DNA of 64,000 nucleotides, taken from positions 99,557,291-99,621,290 of the forward strand of contig OY740773.1 in NCBI GenBank assembly GCA_963513935.1, in the 5' to 3' direction. This document shows positions 23,431-34,078 of the stretch, in pieces. Under the pieces are notes generated by a model that was not told where the DNA came from, did no database searches, and saw nothing but the letters and a program-made list of their open reading frames with translations. The first letter of the stretch is position 1. Every line of letters begins with the position of its first letter. The translations under genes were made by a program, and so were the position numbers. This DNA comes from Aphrophora alni (Eukaryota; Arthropoda; Insecta; Hemiptera; Aphrophoridae).

Positions 23431-24060
23431 ATTGATAAATCAAATGGTTTAATATAGTTATTAATATTATAATGATGAAAATAGGTTATGACAAAAAATG
23501 TTATTTGAGTTATTGTAATTTTTTTATTTAATCTGGTTTAACCAAATGAAAGACGGTGAAAAAATACAAAAAATTATTTATTTATACTCACGAAATTAAT
23601 GCTATAGTAAATGTTATTGTACTAACGGAATGTCTTACAAAATAATTGATTTAAACATTTGTTAATTACAACAATACATTTGGAAACATTGAAAATATTT
23701 AATATAGTGTGTTTTGTTTTTACTTCAACAGATGTCGTTGTTCACAAAAACCTATCTTAAAAGATAGAAATCCAAATACATACAGTTGTTTGACGTTTGA
23801 AATCAGCTGATAATGGAAATATAGGAAACAGTTGACTACAGCTGTTATTATTATAGTCCATAAACATATGTAATGGCGCTTGCATTTTTGTTAAATATTG
23901 AGCATATATTTTGTTGTTTTTATGTTCATTAGATGCTACAGTTTTTCAAAAAGTATATAAAAACACTCGTGGATTCGAATGGAATACTGTGTCCAAATTT
24001 CAAAGCAATCGGTGAAGAACTTTCTGAGATTATCGATTTTGAACAAACGCACATTTACAT

Positions 24061-24110
24061 TTTTATTTATATAGATAGATTTTTATTTATATAGATAGAT
24101 AGATAGATTA
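24061..24110. repeat. 20-bp tandem duplication at the Helitron edge plus (GATA) run
   Basis: TTTTATTTATATAGATAGAT occurs twice in tandem (24061-24080, 24081-24100), followed by AGATAGATTA. The exact Helitron 5' boundary is therefore ambiguous within this repeat. Confidence 0.85.
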
Positions 24111-25077
24111 AGTATTAGAGCCTTAATTTAAAATCTTCTGATGTTCTATTTAATAAATTTTAATACTATTATTTAGGAAAACTGAACTGTCCAGAAAAGC
24201 ATCCATATAGTTTTAATGGCTTCTAAATATACACTGAAAAAAATTATTCAATTGTTTTTTTTCAACAAAGGCGTACAGAGAGATTGTTTTTATAAGTTCA
24301 TTGTTCTTATGCAATCTTGTTTATTTTTGGGGGAAAGATGAAATGTAATTTATGATCCTACTTATTCAAGAAACTGTTAATAATTTATATATTTAAATAT
24401 GATTTTACATTAGCCTATTCAATTAAAATTTAGAATGTTGAATAGGGTTAAATAAATTCTCTCAAAGGATAAAGAAAAAAAACTTATATTGATATATTAT
24501 ATATATATACACAATTTCTATTCATATCGGCGAAGAAAGTCCCGCGATATTCTTCTCCAATCACAAACTTCTGTGGGCGTGTATTTTATAACTAACGTCT
24601 TGCTTCTAATGGTCGCCATCTTAATTCCAGATTTTCGTTCATATTTCGACAGATTATGTCTTTGTTATTAAATATTTATATGAACTCAGGTGATGTTTTA
24701 TATTTAGAAATATCTACTTCGTATTTCTGTATATCTCATTTTGTCTCTAGGTCTTCTGTATTTTTATAATCGGCGAAAGATCGGAGTTATATTTTCAATT
24801 CGGTTATTTTCCAAGTTGACCTTTCACGTCTAGATAAAAACAAATTATTTAAGTTTTCTTGTCTTTAACTGTGTATTTTTATTTTTTATGGATTAATCAA
24901 ATTCTTAGGCGCAATTTTAATATAGGTTTTGATTTGTTTTAGATTGACAATTTTCTGGATTAGTTATAATTGGGTCGGAAAATATTAGATTTAGAATTTG
25001 TTTTGATTCGAGTCTTATCTTTTTGCCGCTAGGCGCGTGTATGTTGACGTTTAAAATCAAATGAATGAAATTGACTT
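24111..25077. other. AT-rich DNA, nothing identified
   Basis: CGGCGAA words at 24529 and 24773 hint at a short internal repeat, but no boundaries could be set. Confidence 0.35.
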
Positions 25078-25268
25078 GTTTTTCTTTTTGTATTTAATAC
25101 CCTTTAAAATTAAAATTTTGCAAAATCCTTTCTTAGTGAGCGTCTATGACCTCATACAAATATGCCTTTAAATTTTGGTATCAATATCTTTGTTGGTTTT
25201 TGCTCTACGTTGATTCTCTGTCAGTCATTCATTCAGTCAGTCAGGACAAAGCCGTTTATATATATAGT
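25078..25268 (+). repeat. Dispersed repeat, inverted partner at 50139-50330
   Basis: About 190 bases match the reverse complement of 50139-50330 at high identity. Landmarks are TATTTAATACCCTTTAAAAT, TAGTGAGCGTCTATGACCTC, GGTATCAATATCTTTGTTGG, GTCAGTCATTCATTCAGTCA and GACAAAGCCGTTTATATATA. This copy ends in a short TATATATA run, where the partner carries a long AT microsatellite. Confidence 0.85.
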
Positions 25269-26100
25269 GATATGTTTAGCAGTCTCTTCAGGCTGTTTAC
25301 ATAACCTACAAATGTAATCACTATTGATGAGCCGGAGTGTTAACAGATGTTTCCTGAAGTGCTTAGTGAGTAACTTGACCTTTGTGTCTTCCTTTGCCGA
25401 AAGTATCTTCCATTCCTGTACTTTTGGGTTATGTTGGAACAACCATCTACTAGACTTGATCGAAGGACTGCTTCCGAATCTTGAGATACGCCTTCAGAAA
25501 CAACTTTGTAGTCATCAGAATGTCTTCCTCAATATGGTGATCAACTTGTTTTCGTCACCGAATAGCTTCAAGCTAGCAATCATTGTCTCTAGCCAACGTT
25601 TTGTTGCATCATTGAAATAGGAAGAGCCCCCTTTTCCACGTGGCTTAACGAGAAAAGAAGAAAAGTTCCATCCTCCATCAGTTCAAAAGTATCTATTAGC
25701 GTGTCCTCGATTTCTTCACTTTGCTTATCGGTAAGTTTAGCCTCAGGATAGCCATCGAAAACAACAACCATTTTGCTGGTGAGAATGTCTCTGTAAGTAG
25801 GAATTTCCTTACCAGATGGCTCCAAACAACGGTGAGTTTTTATTACATCAGAAGCTCGAGTTTCATCTCTGGCCTTCTTTGAAAGCCCCTCACCAGAGTG
25901 CAGTGGACCAATCGCCTCTCGAAAGCTTGATCACACCCATCGCGCCTAAGAACCCTTACATGTGCCAAAAGTAATTCACTTCCTCTTTTATTTCCTGCAC
26001 CTTCGCCACTCGTTAGAGTCCAATTTCTCACAACTTCCCCGGAGTTTAGCTTTGACGGCCTCCCTTGGCTAGTAGTAAGATTAGTTCTCTTCAACTTTAA
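25240..26100 (-). pseudogene. Retroelement chimera: DUF4780-like domain plus zinc tail
   Basis: Reading the minus strand down from 26100: a basic segment (LKRTNLTTSQGRPSKLNSGE) leads to DILTSKMVVVFDGYPEAKLT, then DKQSEEIEDTLIDTFELMED, GTFLLF and KGALPISMMQQNVG. After a frame change comes WLETMIASLKLFGDENKLI, and further on LFQHNPKVQEWKILSAKEDT. This order resembles DUF4780, a domain I associate with arthropod retroelement proteins. The last open piece has NSDYICRLCKQPEETAKHI, the CxxC...EET..H zinc tail that follows RNase H in several non-LTR elements. Its final Cys is missing. No reverse transcriptase lies between, so it looks internally deleted. Frame breaks make it non-functional. Confidence 0.5.
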
Positions 26101-26690
26101 TACACTCAGTTATCTAGTTACATTTTCGAGTAAACCAGTGAAGCCTGGTAATGTTTCAGAAGGTCATCCTCTCCTTCCGTGACAGGTGGAACCTCTCCCT
26201 ATTCCATCTCATCCATCTTTTTATTTACGCATTTGGTCAAGAGACCGACAGACTACTTGGGGTGGATTGTAAACAGGACGATGGGATCATCAAACTCCAC
26301 ATCAATGGGCGGTCATTAAGTTTTATATGGAAACTTATAGGCTAGATATGAACAAAATAATCAAAATCGTTAGAGCAGATTTGAAAAAATAGTAATCTTG
26401 TGTTTTATACGATAGCTACCACCAAATTTTGTGTTGTTATAATTCATCATTCAATTTATACACATCACATACATTCTTTTAATAAATCGCTCCTGTTTTT
26501 CATGGCCTTTAGTGTTTTAAAGAAGAATGACAAAGACAGGCAATAAATAAAACACTTCAAGAACACTTCCTGTCTTCAGGAAGTAAAAATTTATGTAAAA
26601 AATGTTGATACCCTAGTGTGTCTGCTACTTTGTTGGCAGGTTGATTTTGATTAGAGCTATTTATACTAAATAAATAAGTTGATGTTCGCT
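26101..26690. other. Non-coding DNA, nothing identified
   Basis: It starts just beyond the retroelement chimera. A 64-codon plus frame at 26151-26345 has no domain. Confidence 0.35.
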
Positions 26691-26825
26691 ATTATTGTAC
26701 CTACATAGCCCAACATACAATATAATATAATCAGTCCCAAACGTTAGTTTCTTGGACTTTGCAGGAAATGTTAATTTGTATTGTTAGATCTAGAGGTTCG
26801 TTTACAACAGGTAAACACATCGGTT
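26691..26825 (+). repeat. R4 repeat copy
   Basis: The block TTCTTGGACTTTGCAGGAAA followed by TGTTAATTTGTATTG resembles 49905-50020 (ATCTTGGACCTTGTAGGAAA, TGTTTAATTGTATTG) and, more weakly, 60815-60880. It is non-coding. Confidence 0.5.
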
Positions 26826-26898
26826 TTCTAAATCTCATAATTCTGTATATCAATTCTTTAAACATTTTTAAGGGGGTTTAAGGATTTTTTACAATCGT

Positions 26899-26909
26899 GG
26901 GGGGGGGGG
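26899..26909. repeat. Poly-G tract, 11 bases
   Basis: Eleven consecutive G followed by TAATTAAA. Confidence 0.9.
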
Positions 26910-27185
26910 TAATTAAACAACATTGGAAAAACTAATTGAAATGATTAAATAATTAAATTGATTTAAACGAGCTAATAATAAAATAAATCTAAATTAAATT
27001 ACGATGCAGTAGTACATGATTAATCTATGTTTAATTTATCAACCACGCCCTTTTACCGTTTTGAATGTAACTCTCAATGCTCAAATGAAATAAAAGGCTA
27101 TTCTTATAGTTTTACATAAATTTAAATATTATACACGTATGTAAAATAGTCAAGAGTAGTTTAATTTCATTAAAATTATTTGGCT

Positions 27186-27219
27186 ACATGTTTCGTCGCC
27201 ATGGGTGAGCATCATCAGG
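27186..27219 (-). ncRNA. Hammerhead-like motif 1
   Basis: On the minus strand: CTGATGAT, then a stem-loop region GCTCACC/CAT/GGCGAC, then GAAACATGT. CUGANGA and GAAA separated by a hairpin is the catalytic-core layout of hammerhead ribozymes, which Penelope-like elements are known to carry. The stem here is only about five pairs with mismatches, and stems I and III were not established. Confidence 0.35.
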
Positions 27220-27354
27220 CTAGGTATTTACACTCATTTCAAATCATACGCCATTAACACTTTATTGTGTACGTCAAGACAATAGAATTTACTAATATGT
27301 TGGCAGTGCTCTGTTGTTTCATATTGACTGTTTGGTTAATATTAAGACAACCCT

Positions 27355-27600
27355 CAGGGGCTAACTGTAGTGAGTACGGTCAAGGCAATCCTGAGATACG
27401 TAGCTGGATGTACACTTTTTCATATACTCTTGAGTTACGTCCATCTTTTACATCTTTTCTAACAGATCTCTCTTGATCAACTCTTGTTCTCTTCTCACAC
27501 AAAGTTATTCGATGGTTTGGAGTCTTTATTTTAGTTGTATTCTTCCTTTTTTTATAAGGTCATGATAATTGAGAAGTTTTTCGCCTTTTAACAACAAAAA
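27355..27600 (+). repeat. R1 family copy
   Basis: R1 blocks: TGTAGTGAGTACGGTCAAGG, CAATCCTGAGATACGTAGCT, GGATGTACAC, TCTCTTGATCAACTCTTGTT, GTCTTTATTTTAGTTG and TTTTTTTATAAGGTCATG. Confidence 0.7.
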
Positions 27601-28090
27601 CAAAATATTAGCGAACTGCTGTTTCTTTGTTTGTTATGTAGGCCTACTTTATCTTGTGGAAAATTTAGCTATTCAGTCTTCAACTTTGTTTTCTGGCGTT
27701 CAAATATTAAACACAATATGCAGTTAGAGGTCAATATTATTTAATATGCCGCCAGGTTCGCTTTTGTAGTGTCTATCTCAAATGCTTCCGTTGGATTCAT
27801 TTGATGTATTATGGTAATGTTTTCCTGTATGTTTATTAAATGTTCAGTGTGTATATTTAAAACTTCTGGCAAGTCTGACAGATATGGAGCTTCTCGAAAT
27901 CATTGCTTTTGAGTTTTTACAAGGTGATAAACTCTCAGGGCGTATTTCTCCATGACAAATCCTGTATGCACCACTATCAGCATATTTATCTTGGTTAGGT
28001 TCAATGTATGTGATAAACTATTGCTGGTTATGTGTGAAATTTTGTATCCATATTATTTGAAACGCGTTGTTAATTTTTTTAAATCAAAAC
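27601..28090. other. Non-coding DNA between R1 and hammerhead-like motif 2
   Basis: No coding domain was recognised. Motifs 1 and 2 lie about 0.9 kb apart in opposite orientation, so this stretch may be the body of one element. Confidence 0.3.
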
Positions 28091-28125
28091 ATGATGATGT
28101 TGCTGATGGTAGCGAAACATGTAAC
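28091..28125 (+). ncRNA. Hammerhead-like motif 2
   Basis: ATGATGAT, then GTTGCT-gat-GGTAGC (six pairs counting G-U), then GAAACATGTAAC. The layout matches motifs 1, 3 and 6, with different stem bases. The first core base is A instead of the expected C, so catalysis is doubtful. Confidence 0.35.
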
Positions 28126-29550
28126 CAAATAATTAGAATAAAACCTAACTACTGTTGACGGTTTTACATTGGTATATGATACATTTATAACTTGTTCAAA
28201 GATTAAACGATGCTTACTAAATGTAAGGCCAGTAGTTAACTATATTGAATATATTCAATTGAAGACAAGAATGATTGGATAAGAACGAAGTGTCTACACT
28301 ATTTTACTTGGAATGTAGGAAAGTCACGTGACCGTTTCATTTTTCTTTGTATAACATGTAATCGTGACTATGATAGACATTAAGAAGCAAATCACATCAG
28401 ACTTTGTTAACAGTGATAACACACGTCCTTATCTGTACCTCCTTCACGGATATGGAAAGAACTGTTGACCTGGTAAAATATGTCTAAAACAAATTTACAT
28501 GTGGTATTCACATGTGATCAAAATTTAATCGAGATGTATGTCAGTTATTCAAAGAGTGTTAATAACAATTAAAAAAAAAGAAAACAAAACATTATTCAAC
28601 AAGAGAATTTTATAATTATTTATTTACTAGTACAGTATCCTCAAAGTAGGAATGGGTCTGGGTTGGAGGGGAAAAGAGGGGGCCCCACACTTTGCCTGTT
28701 GCGTTTACTTTCAGCGGTACAACCCCAATAAAAAAAAATAGACCTCAAATGCTTCTGTGTACACGCGTACTCTACTTTTGTTTCTTTTATCGGTGTAAAT
28801 AAGAATTAAACGTTTACAAAAGTCTGTCACGTAGTTGTAACTTTAGGAATTAAATGTAACTAAGTAGTAATTTGTGTACCTAGTTATCTTGGAATGGATT
28901 GTACCTCAAGTCAGGCTAGAAGGGAGGACACCCCCCTTACACCAGACACAATCCTAGTCTGAGGCTACTGTACGTAATCTTAGTACAACTGAATAAAATA
29001 GGTTAGGCCAATCTTGTCTACATTCTAGATGAAAGCGAATGAGATTGGTAGTCTCTTTAGTTAAGTTGCCTAAAACTTATGTAGGCCTACCTGTAAATAT
29101 CTGAAGATGGTGTCTTGTTGGATACAATTTTGTTGTTAATTTTTTTAATTTTCTTACGTAGTAAAGAAGAAGTTAGGTGATGGTTCAAAAAATCGATGTC
29201 GGTTTTTTCGGATATGTACGTTTTGAAATCTCGTGAGCTTTCAAAAGTGGTTTTGGGAAAGTAGTCATATGTCTGCGGCCAAATCTTGAGAATTTAAAAA
29301 AAATGATAAATCGAAAATTGGGGGTAACTTTAACAAAAACAAACGTCATTTTCTCAAAGTGTAGCCTTTACGAACCTAAACAAATCTCAATTAAAAAAAA
29401 AATCAGAATAAACAAAATAACCGGGATCGCCGTCACTAAAATGCTATAATTTAATAAAGTACGATCGACGGTTCAATTTCAATTTCACTGATAATTATGG
29501 ACTATATTTTTGGTGACGATTAATTTAGGTTAGTTTTTATATGTGGATGG
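28126..29550. other. AT-rich DNA, nothing identified
   Basis: No gene was seen. A TGGGGGCCC-like G/C patch lies near 28675-28690. Confidence 0.35.
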
Positions 29551-29584
29551 ATGAGTGAGAAAGTTTGTGCAATGTTTTTACACA
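29551..29584 (+). repeat. R2 motif copy
   Basis: ATGAGTGAGAAAGTTTGTGC, then AATGTTTTTACAC. This is one of the best-preserved copies. Confidence 0.7.
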
Positions 29585-29873
29585 GTTTATTTCATTTGAC
29601 TATTGTACTTTAAACAAGCAATACAAGCTTTTAGTGGATGTGCAATTATTTCATTTCCAGAGCGTAACATTTCTCACGACCCTCTACGAAGCTAAAAAAA
29701 CTATCTTTGTAGTAATTGGCTATTCCTTGTGTTAGACATAACCTAATGAGTCATTTCTCCCTAAATTCTGAAGAGCTTTTACTTCAGCCTAAACTGACAT
29801 TACACCTTCGCTATTCTCACGAAGTCCGAGATAACAATGCTCTGTTTTGATTAAAACAATTTCACAGCACTAA

Positions 29874-30158
29874 TCAACTCCCACCGGATTCTTCATAGCC
29901 GAAAAACTTCTTCACTAAATGACTTTTCGTGTCTATCACATCGCACCTGTCGCGAAAAGATTCGTCCTTGAAATTTTTATTGTGTTTAGTTGTCGGTTCA
30001 GAGTATCGTGTCCTATTAACATAATAAACCACGATGTTAAAGTCACTTCTGTACAACCTGATGAGTTCATCTCCTGTAGCCTCACCAATCTGTTTACTAA
30101 TCTGTCTATGCAGCCCTTCTACCTTGGTGACACTCTGCGTACATCCATTACAACGGTG
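29874..30158 (-). CDS. Unrecognised coding-like fragment (about 94 codons)
   Basis: The minus strand is open from just after a stop at 30159-30161 to a stop at 29874-29876. Its composition looks protein-like: KVEGLHRQISKQIGEATGDE, LIRLYRSDFNIVVYYVNRTR, YSEPTTKHNKNFKDESFRDR, then CDVIDTKSHLVKKFFGYEES. The first Met in frame is at about residue 36. A possible splice acceptor (TACGCAG) lies upstream. The 109-codon plus frame covering the same bases is likely its antisense shadow. I do not recognise the family. It may be an exon or a fragment of a transposon protein. Confidence 0.35.
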   Translation of the reverse strand, partial: HRCNGCTQSVTKVEGLHRQISKQIGEATGDELIRLYRSDFNIVVYYVNRTRYSEPTTKHNKNFKDESFRDRCDVIDTKSHLVKKFFGYEESGGS

Positions 30159-31584
30159 TCATGTAAGGAAAAGTTACGCGCTCACTATCGAGATTGGGAT
30201 TACGGTGTAATTTTTGAGAAAATTACTCTACCGTTGATCGATCTGTAACGAATCGATACCACACTAAGCAAGACGCGAGAATAGTTCTGTATTGCTTCTC
30301 TCATCATTGTAAGTCAGATTGTGAGTAAGATGGCTGTTTTTTACACTCCAACCATTATTTATGTTTTAAATAGTGTGTTGTAAACTTATAATGGCTGAGT
30401 AAAATTCAGTGAGTTGTGGCGACCGGTTTTCCCGGGGGCCCTAGATCACTGTAGCAGTCCGTAAATGTTAAATTACATGTGTTTTGGAAACGTTACACAA
30501 GGGCCCTAACATGGACTAGGGTTATTTTATGGTTGATACTGTAAGTCCTCTTGTAGGTTAAATTATAAAAGAAAAGTTGGTCTCCGTGTGTTTCGTTGGT
30601 AAGAAAATGTATTTTGGGGTGATTAATTAAATGTAGAGTGTTAGGTAATCCACGAGTCAGAATGAGTTTCGAACGATAACACACTAGCTGGAAACCATCT
30701 ATACTACAAAATCCTTTCTTGACTTAAGGATGAGAACTGTCACAAGTCTAAAAGAACAAACGATGTCCCACTTATGTTGCATTGCGTACAAAATATCTTT
30801 TAACTTACTTTAAATTTTAGACTATGTAATTATTTCATATTCAGACATTCCCCAGTTACGCCACTGCTCTCATAACCTAAAAAATAAATTTTCTAGTACT
30901 AGGCCACCCCTTGTCCATCGTAGGCGAACTCTCGCAAGACTGTCAAGTTGACTCGAGGCCAATGATAATATAGCAAGAACGTTTGGTCTCCATTGTATTC
31001 CAACACTTTGATACCTATCAGTTACAAGTAAATAAATTCTATTTAAAACCGGTCTTGAGCCATTGTTATAGTCTCCACCTGCCAACACAATACATTAGAT
31101 AGAAGAAGGATTTAATAGAGTATTGATTATTGCACTAATTGTATGTCAATTATTCTAATTGAAATGATAGCTTTGTAATGAAATGCAGGTGTTAATGCAC
31201 ACAGTGTCGTAATGGACAGAGTGCTGTGGAATTGCATTGTCAGAGAAAAAATGTTGAATAAATAGTGACATTTTCCACACAACGCTACAATAAACTGAAC
31301 CAAGGTCAAAATTTTGAAGATGGCAAAGGATAGAAGCTTAAAATTCCAATTTTATCGAAATCGTATCTGACAATTTTGATAATTTTACTAAAGAGAACTA
31401 ACAAGAGTTAAAGGTCACTATTTACTAAAACATTCTACATTTAGAAATATTTTTTGAAACGGAAATGAATTATGGGTGACGACTTAAACTTTGGAATATC
31501 TAAAAAAGTGACACACGATTTCAAACAAATTTAACATAAATGTGAAGATTTAAAACAAAAAACAACGTTTTATCTTCGTACGTC
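30159..31584. other. Non-coding DNA, nothing firm
   Basis: A 72-codon minus frame (30870-31088) is protein-like in composition (QLDSLARVRLRWTRGG) but too short and isolated to call. The rest is AT-rich. Confidence 0.3.
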
Positions 31585-32315
31585 TATGACTCCGTAGATA
31601 AAATAAAGTTAATTAAAGTTTTTGGAATTTCCTATCCCGACAAAGCTAAGAAACTGGACAAGGGGGAAACTAAGTTTAAAGTTAATTTGGATGGCGAGTT
31701 GACAGAAGAATTCTTAGTCAATAGAGGATTGGTGACAGCCTGTCAACATTTTTTTTAACATGGCACTGAAAGAACGTTGTCCCACAAATGCAGATAGGTT
31801 AAGTTAGGTAAATAGATCGATTCAATATATGGCTTACGTTGATGACGTAGTCATAGTGGCAAGGAATAGGAGAGCTTTGGAAGAAACTTTTAGTACACTT
31901 GAGTGAGGACCTGTTGATTTGTCATTGAAAGTTAGCTCGGATAAAACCAAGTACATGGTTATGATAAGAAACGATAAGAGTCTATAGGGAATATTTAATA
32001 ATAAAGAATTTCAGTGTGGGCAAGTTTAAGGTATCTAGAATCTCTTCTGATTAACGAAATTTGGATTTCAAAGCTGTTATTTTGTCCTCTAACGCATCTT
32101 CCGGTACACACATTTATCGGAAACTTTTAAAATAAGAATTTATAAAACCATCTTAAGCCCAGTTGTATTATATGAAGGGGGGGGGGGAACTCTGGAAGAT
32201 TGGATGATAAAGTGGAAGAGGATAATTCTGAGAATCTATGGAGTAGTTCAAGTTGATGGAATATAGTAGATTGGAACGAATGCCGAGCTGTATGAAGAGC
32301 AGAACGTTGTTACAA
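31585..32315 (+). pseudogene. Degenerate non-LTR reverse transcriptase
   Basis: Plus-strand pieces appear in the order of a non-LTR RT: YDSVDKIKLIKVFGIS (the ..AYDSVDR.KL.. motif), then ETKFKVNLDGELTEEFLVNR and GLV (the G.LT..F.V..GL.Q strand). Next is AYVDDVVIVARNRRALEETF (the YxDD catalytic box, here YVDD). After a stop, LSLKVSSDKTKYMVM (the ..LK.N..KTK.M motif). About 250 bases on, RIYKTILSPVVLYE and KRIILRIYGV follow (the thumb region RLYKT...PVLLYG). The conserved GDPLSP-type loop is lost around 31735-31760, and several stops and a poly-G tract interrupt it. It is clearly dead. The clade is not assigned. Confidence 0.75.
32177..32187. repeat. Poly-G tract, 11 bases
   Basis: The G run falls where the RT thumb motif LYGSE... 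would be encoded. It contributes to the decay of that frame. Confidence 0.9.
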
Positions 32316-33365
32316 AACAGTATTTTTTACGTTAACTCTACTGCATCTTCTGATGAATCACCCATCATCAAGAAAATGAAAACACAACTACAAACCTACA
32401 ACAATACAGAACACACATTTCACCCCGTTTGGATATTGTTAATGACCTTGGTAAATAAGTGTTATTAATAATATGTTTAGTTGTCTGTCCGTCCGTTTAT
32501 TGTTACTTGTTACTCATTATCTCAATAGCAAGGATATGATTACTCTGAGTTTGATTTGTGTAGATGCCCCATGGCATAGAAATTAGATAATCCTACTGTC
32601 AATATTTCTTTTAAATGGGGGGAGTAAGAAAATATTTTAAATACGGTATGTATTTCGAGGAATGAGGAGTACACACGTACTGCCTAAATAATCAAACAAT
32701 ATGCAAACCTCTAAATTATGCCGAATATTTAGAAACATTTTGTATTAAAAGTATATAAAACAGGAAAGAATGGATTTTTAACGGATCTAAGAAGCTACGG
32801 ATAATACTTTTTGAGTACTTCTTAAATTCCTAACTAGCTTTTGTCTATTCCTTTGGTTAGAGTCAGGATTATCCTAGCTAGGTTGCTTGTTGCTTGAAAA
32901 GCCGCACTTGGGCCGAAGACCAGTTGTCTTCCACGTCCAAATGCTTCGAATTTTGAAAGTACATGTTCTCCAGTTTCTAAGAGCTGATTACATTAATTGA
33001 AGTTCCCTTGGAGAGTCTTTGTTTGAAATAATGTCATCCGTTTTAGGTGTTAACAAATATGTTTATAATCATTTTCTGTTTTACGTAAACTATTGTGTAG
33101 ACAACCTATTAGTCAGAATCTGTTAAGTGATAATTACGAAATGTTTGGTAAAAATTAGAACCTGCTAAAAATTTTGGTAAATGTTATAATTAGGAACATC
33201 CTAGCAAGAGGGCGTTATCCTCACATCTTACAGTAAATAAAGAATTATTGCTCAGGTAAACTGAAACCCTATGTAACTTATCTTTCCATACCTACAATCT
33301 GACTGGTTTTCCCGAATTAATATTCAACAAATGGCACTCCAAATGTTTTCCCCCTTGTTGTTTTA
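32316..33365. other. AT-rich DNA, nothing identified
   Basis: No coding domain or repeat copy was recognised. Confidence 0.35.
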
Positions 33366-33720
33366 AGGTAAAAAACCTCTCGGTCGGATTCAGACGAAAA
33401 GATAAATAAATCACTACGCAACTACTAGGTAGTATACCTCTGAAGATGATAGTAGAGTTATCGAAATGTACATAAGGAAATATAAACGCATTATACAGTT
33501 TTGTGTAGTTGTGTTATTTTGTGGTTTGGGGTTTATTCCTTGTTCAGAGGAAATGAGTATAAAATAAAGACTCCTATGCATCGGATACTCTACAGTGTCG
33601 GGATCGGAAGAGAACAATAATTGTTCAAGAGAGACCTGATAGGAAAGTTTAAACAGATGGATCACACAAGACTCCAAGAAGAAAGGTGTAGATCCAGCTA
33701 GGGTTACGTCGAATGTTAAA
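33366..33720 (-). repeat. R1 family copy with embedded hammerhead-like motif
   Basis: Reverse-sense R1: GTAAAAAACCTCTCGGTCGG at 33367, then after an insertion AAAATAAAGACTCCTATGC, TCGGGATCGGAAGAGAACAA, and GTGTAGATCCAGCTAGGGTT at 33687-33706. About 140 bases with the hammerhead-like motif 33438-33470 interrupt the copy. Confidence 0.55.
33438..33470 (+). ncRNA. Hammerhead-like motif 3
   Basis: CTCTGAAGAT, then GATAG-tagag-TTATC (five pairs, one G-U), then GAAATGTAC. This is the cleanest stem of the set, and its bases differ completely from those of motifs 2 and 6. Confidence 0.4.
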
Positions 33721-33884
33721 TTTCAACAGCAGAAGATATTTAAACTCAAATGTCTTTTGAGTATAAAATATGAATAGTCTTCAGAAAACGTCGTATCAAA
33801 CTTTAAGTGTTGGTTATATGGTCAAAGTACAGAAAAAGTCACTAGAAACACTTGTCTGGAAAAGTTTCTTTTTCCATCTGTTTT

Positions 33885-34078
33885 TCCTCAGGTATTCTAA
33901 TAGAGTCAAGGTCAGAAAAGAATAAGAGTTGGTTTAGAAAGATCTGATAGGAAAGATAAAAGAGAGGGATCTATTGTAAAACTATATGAAAACGTCTAGA
34001 TACAGCTAGGATATGTCGGAAGTATCAACCCCATACTCAGTATAGGCTAGCCCCTAAGGGTATTATTCCCAAAGTCCC
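33885..34078 (-). repeat. R1 family copy
   Basis: Reverse-sense blocks: TAATAGAGTCAAGGTCAGAA, AAGAATAAGAGTTGGTTTAG, GATCTGATAGGAAAGATAAA, CGTCTAGATACAGCTAGGAT and the CATACTCAGTATAGGCTAG end. Confidence 0.65.

Larger units (their letters stand above)
21584..24075 (-). mobile_element. Helitron, about 2.5 kb, minus orientation
   Basis: The minus-strand 3' end has the classical Helitron signature: the hairpin GCCAC-agcaatgc-GTGGC, then CGGGTACAG and a terminal CTAG, followed by T in the flank. The minus-strand 5' end begins TCTATATAAATAAAAATG after an A, giving the expected insertion between A and T. Inside is a Pif1-type helicase remnant. The rest of the element (about 22.4-24.0 kb) is non-coding and rich in AGGCCTA words. 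It includes a ~110-bp direct repeat (23113-23222 and 23323-23430). The Rep/HUH domain is missing, so the copy is not autonomous. Confidence 0.8.

Noticed and set aside
29919..30248. 109-codon plus-strand frame
   Set aside because: It overlaps a more protein-like minus frame and has no recognisable motif, so it is probably an antisense shadow.
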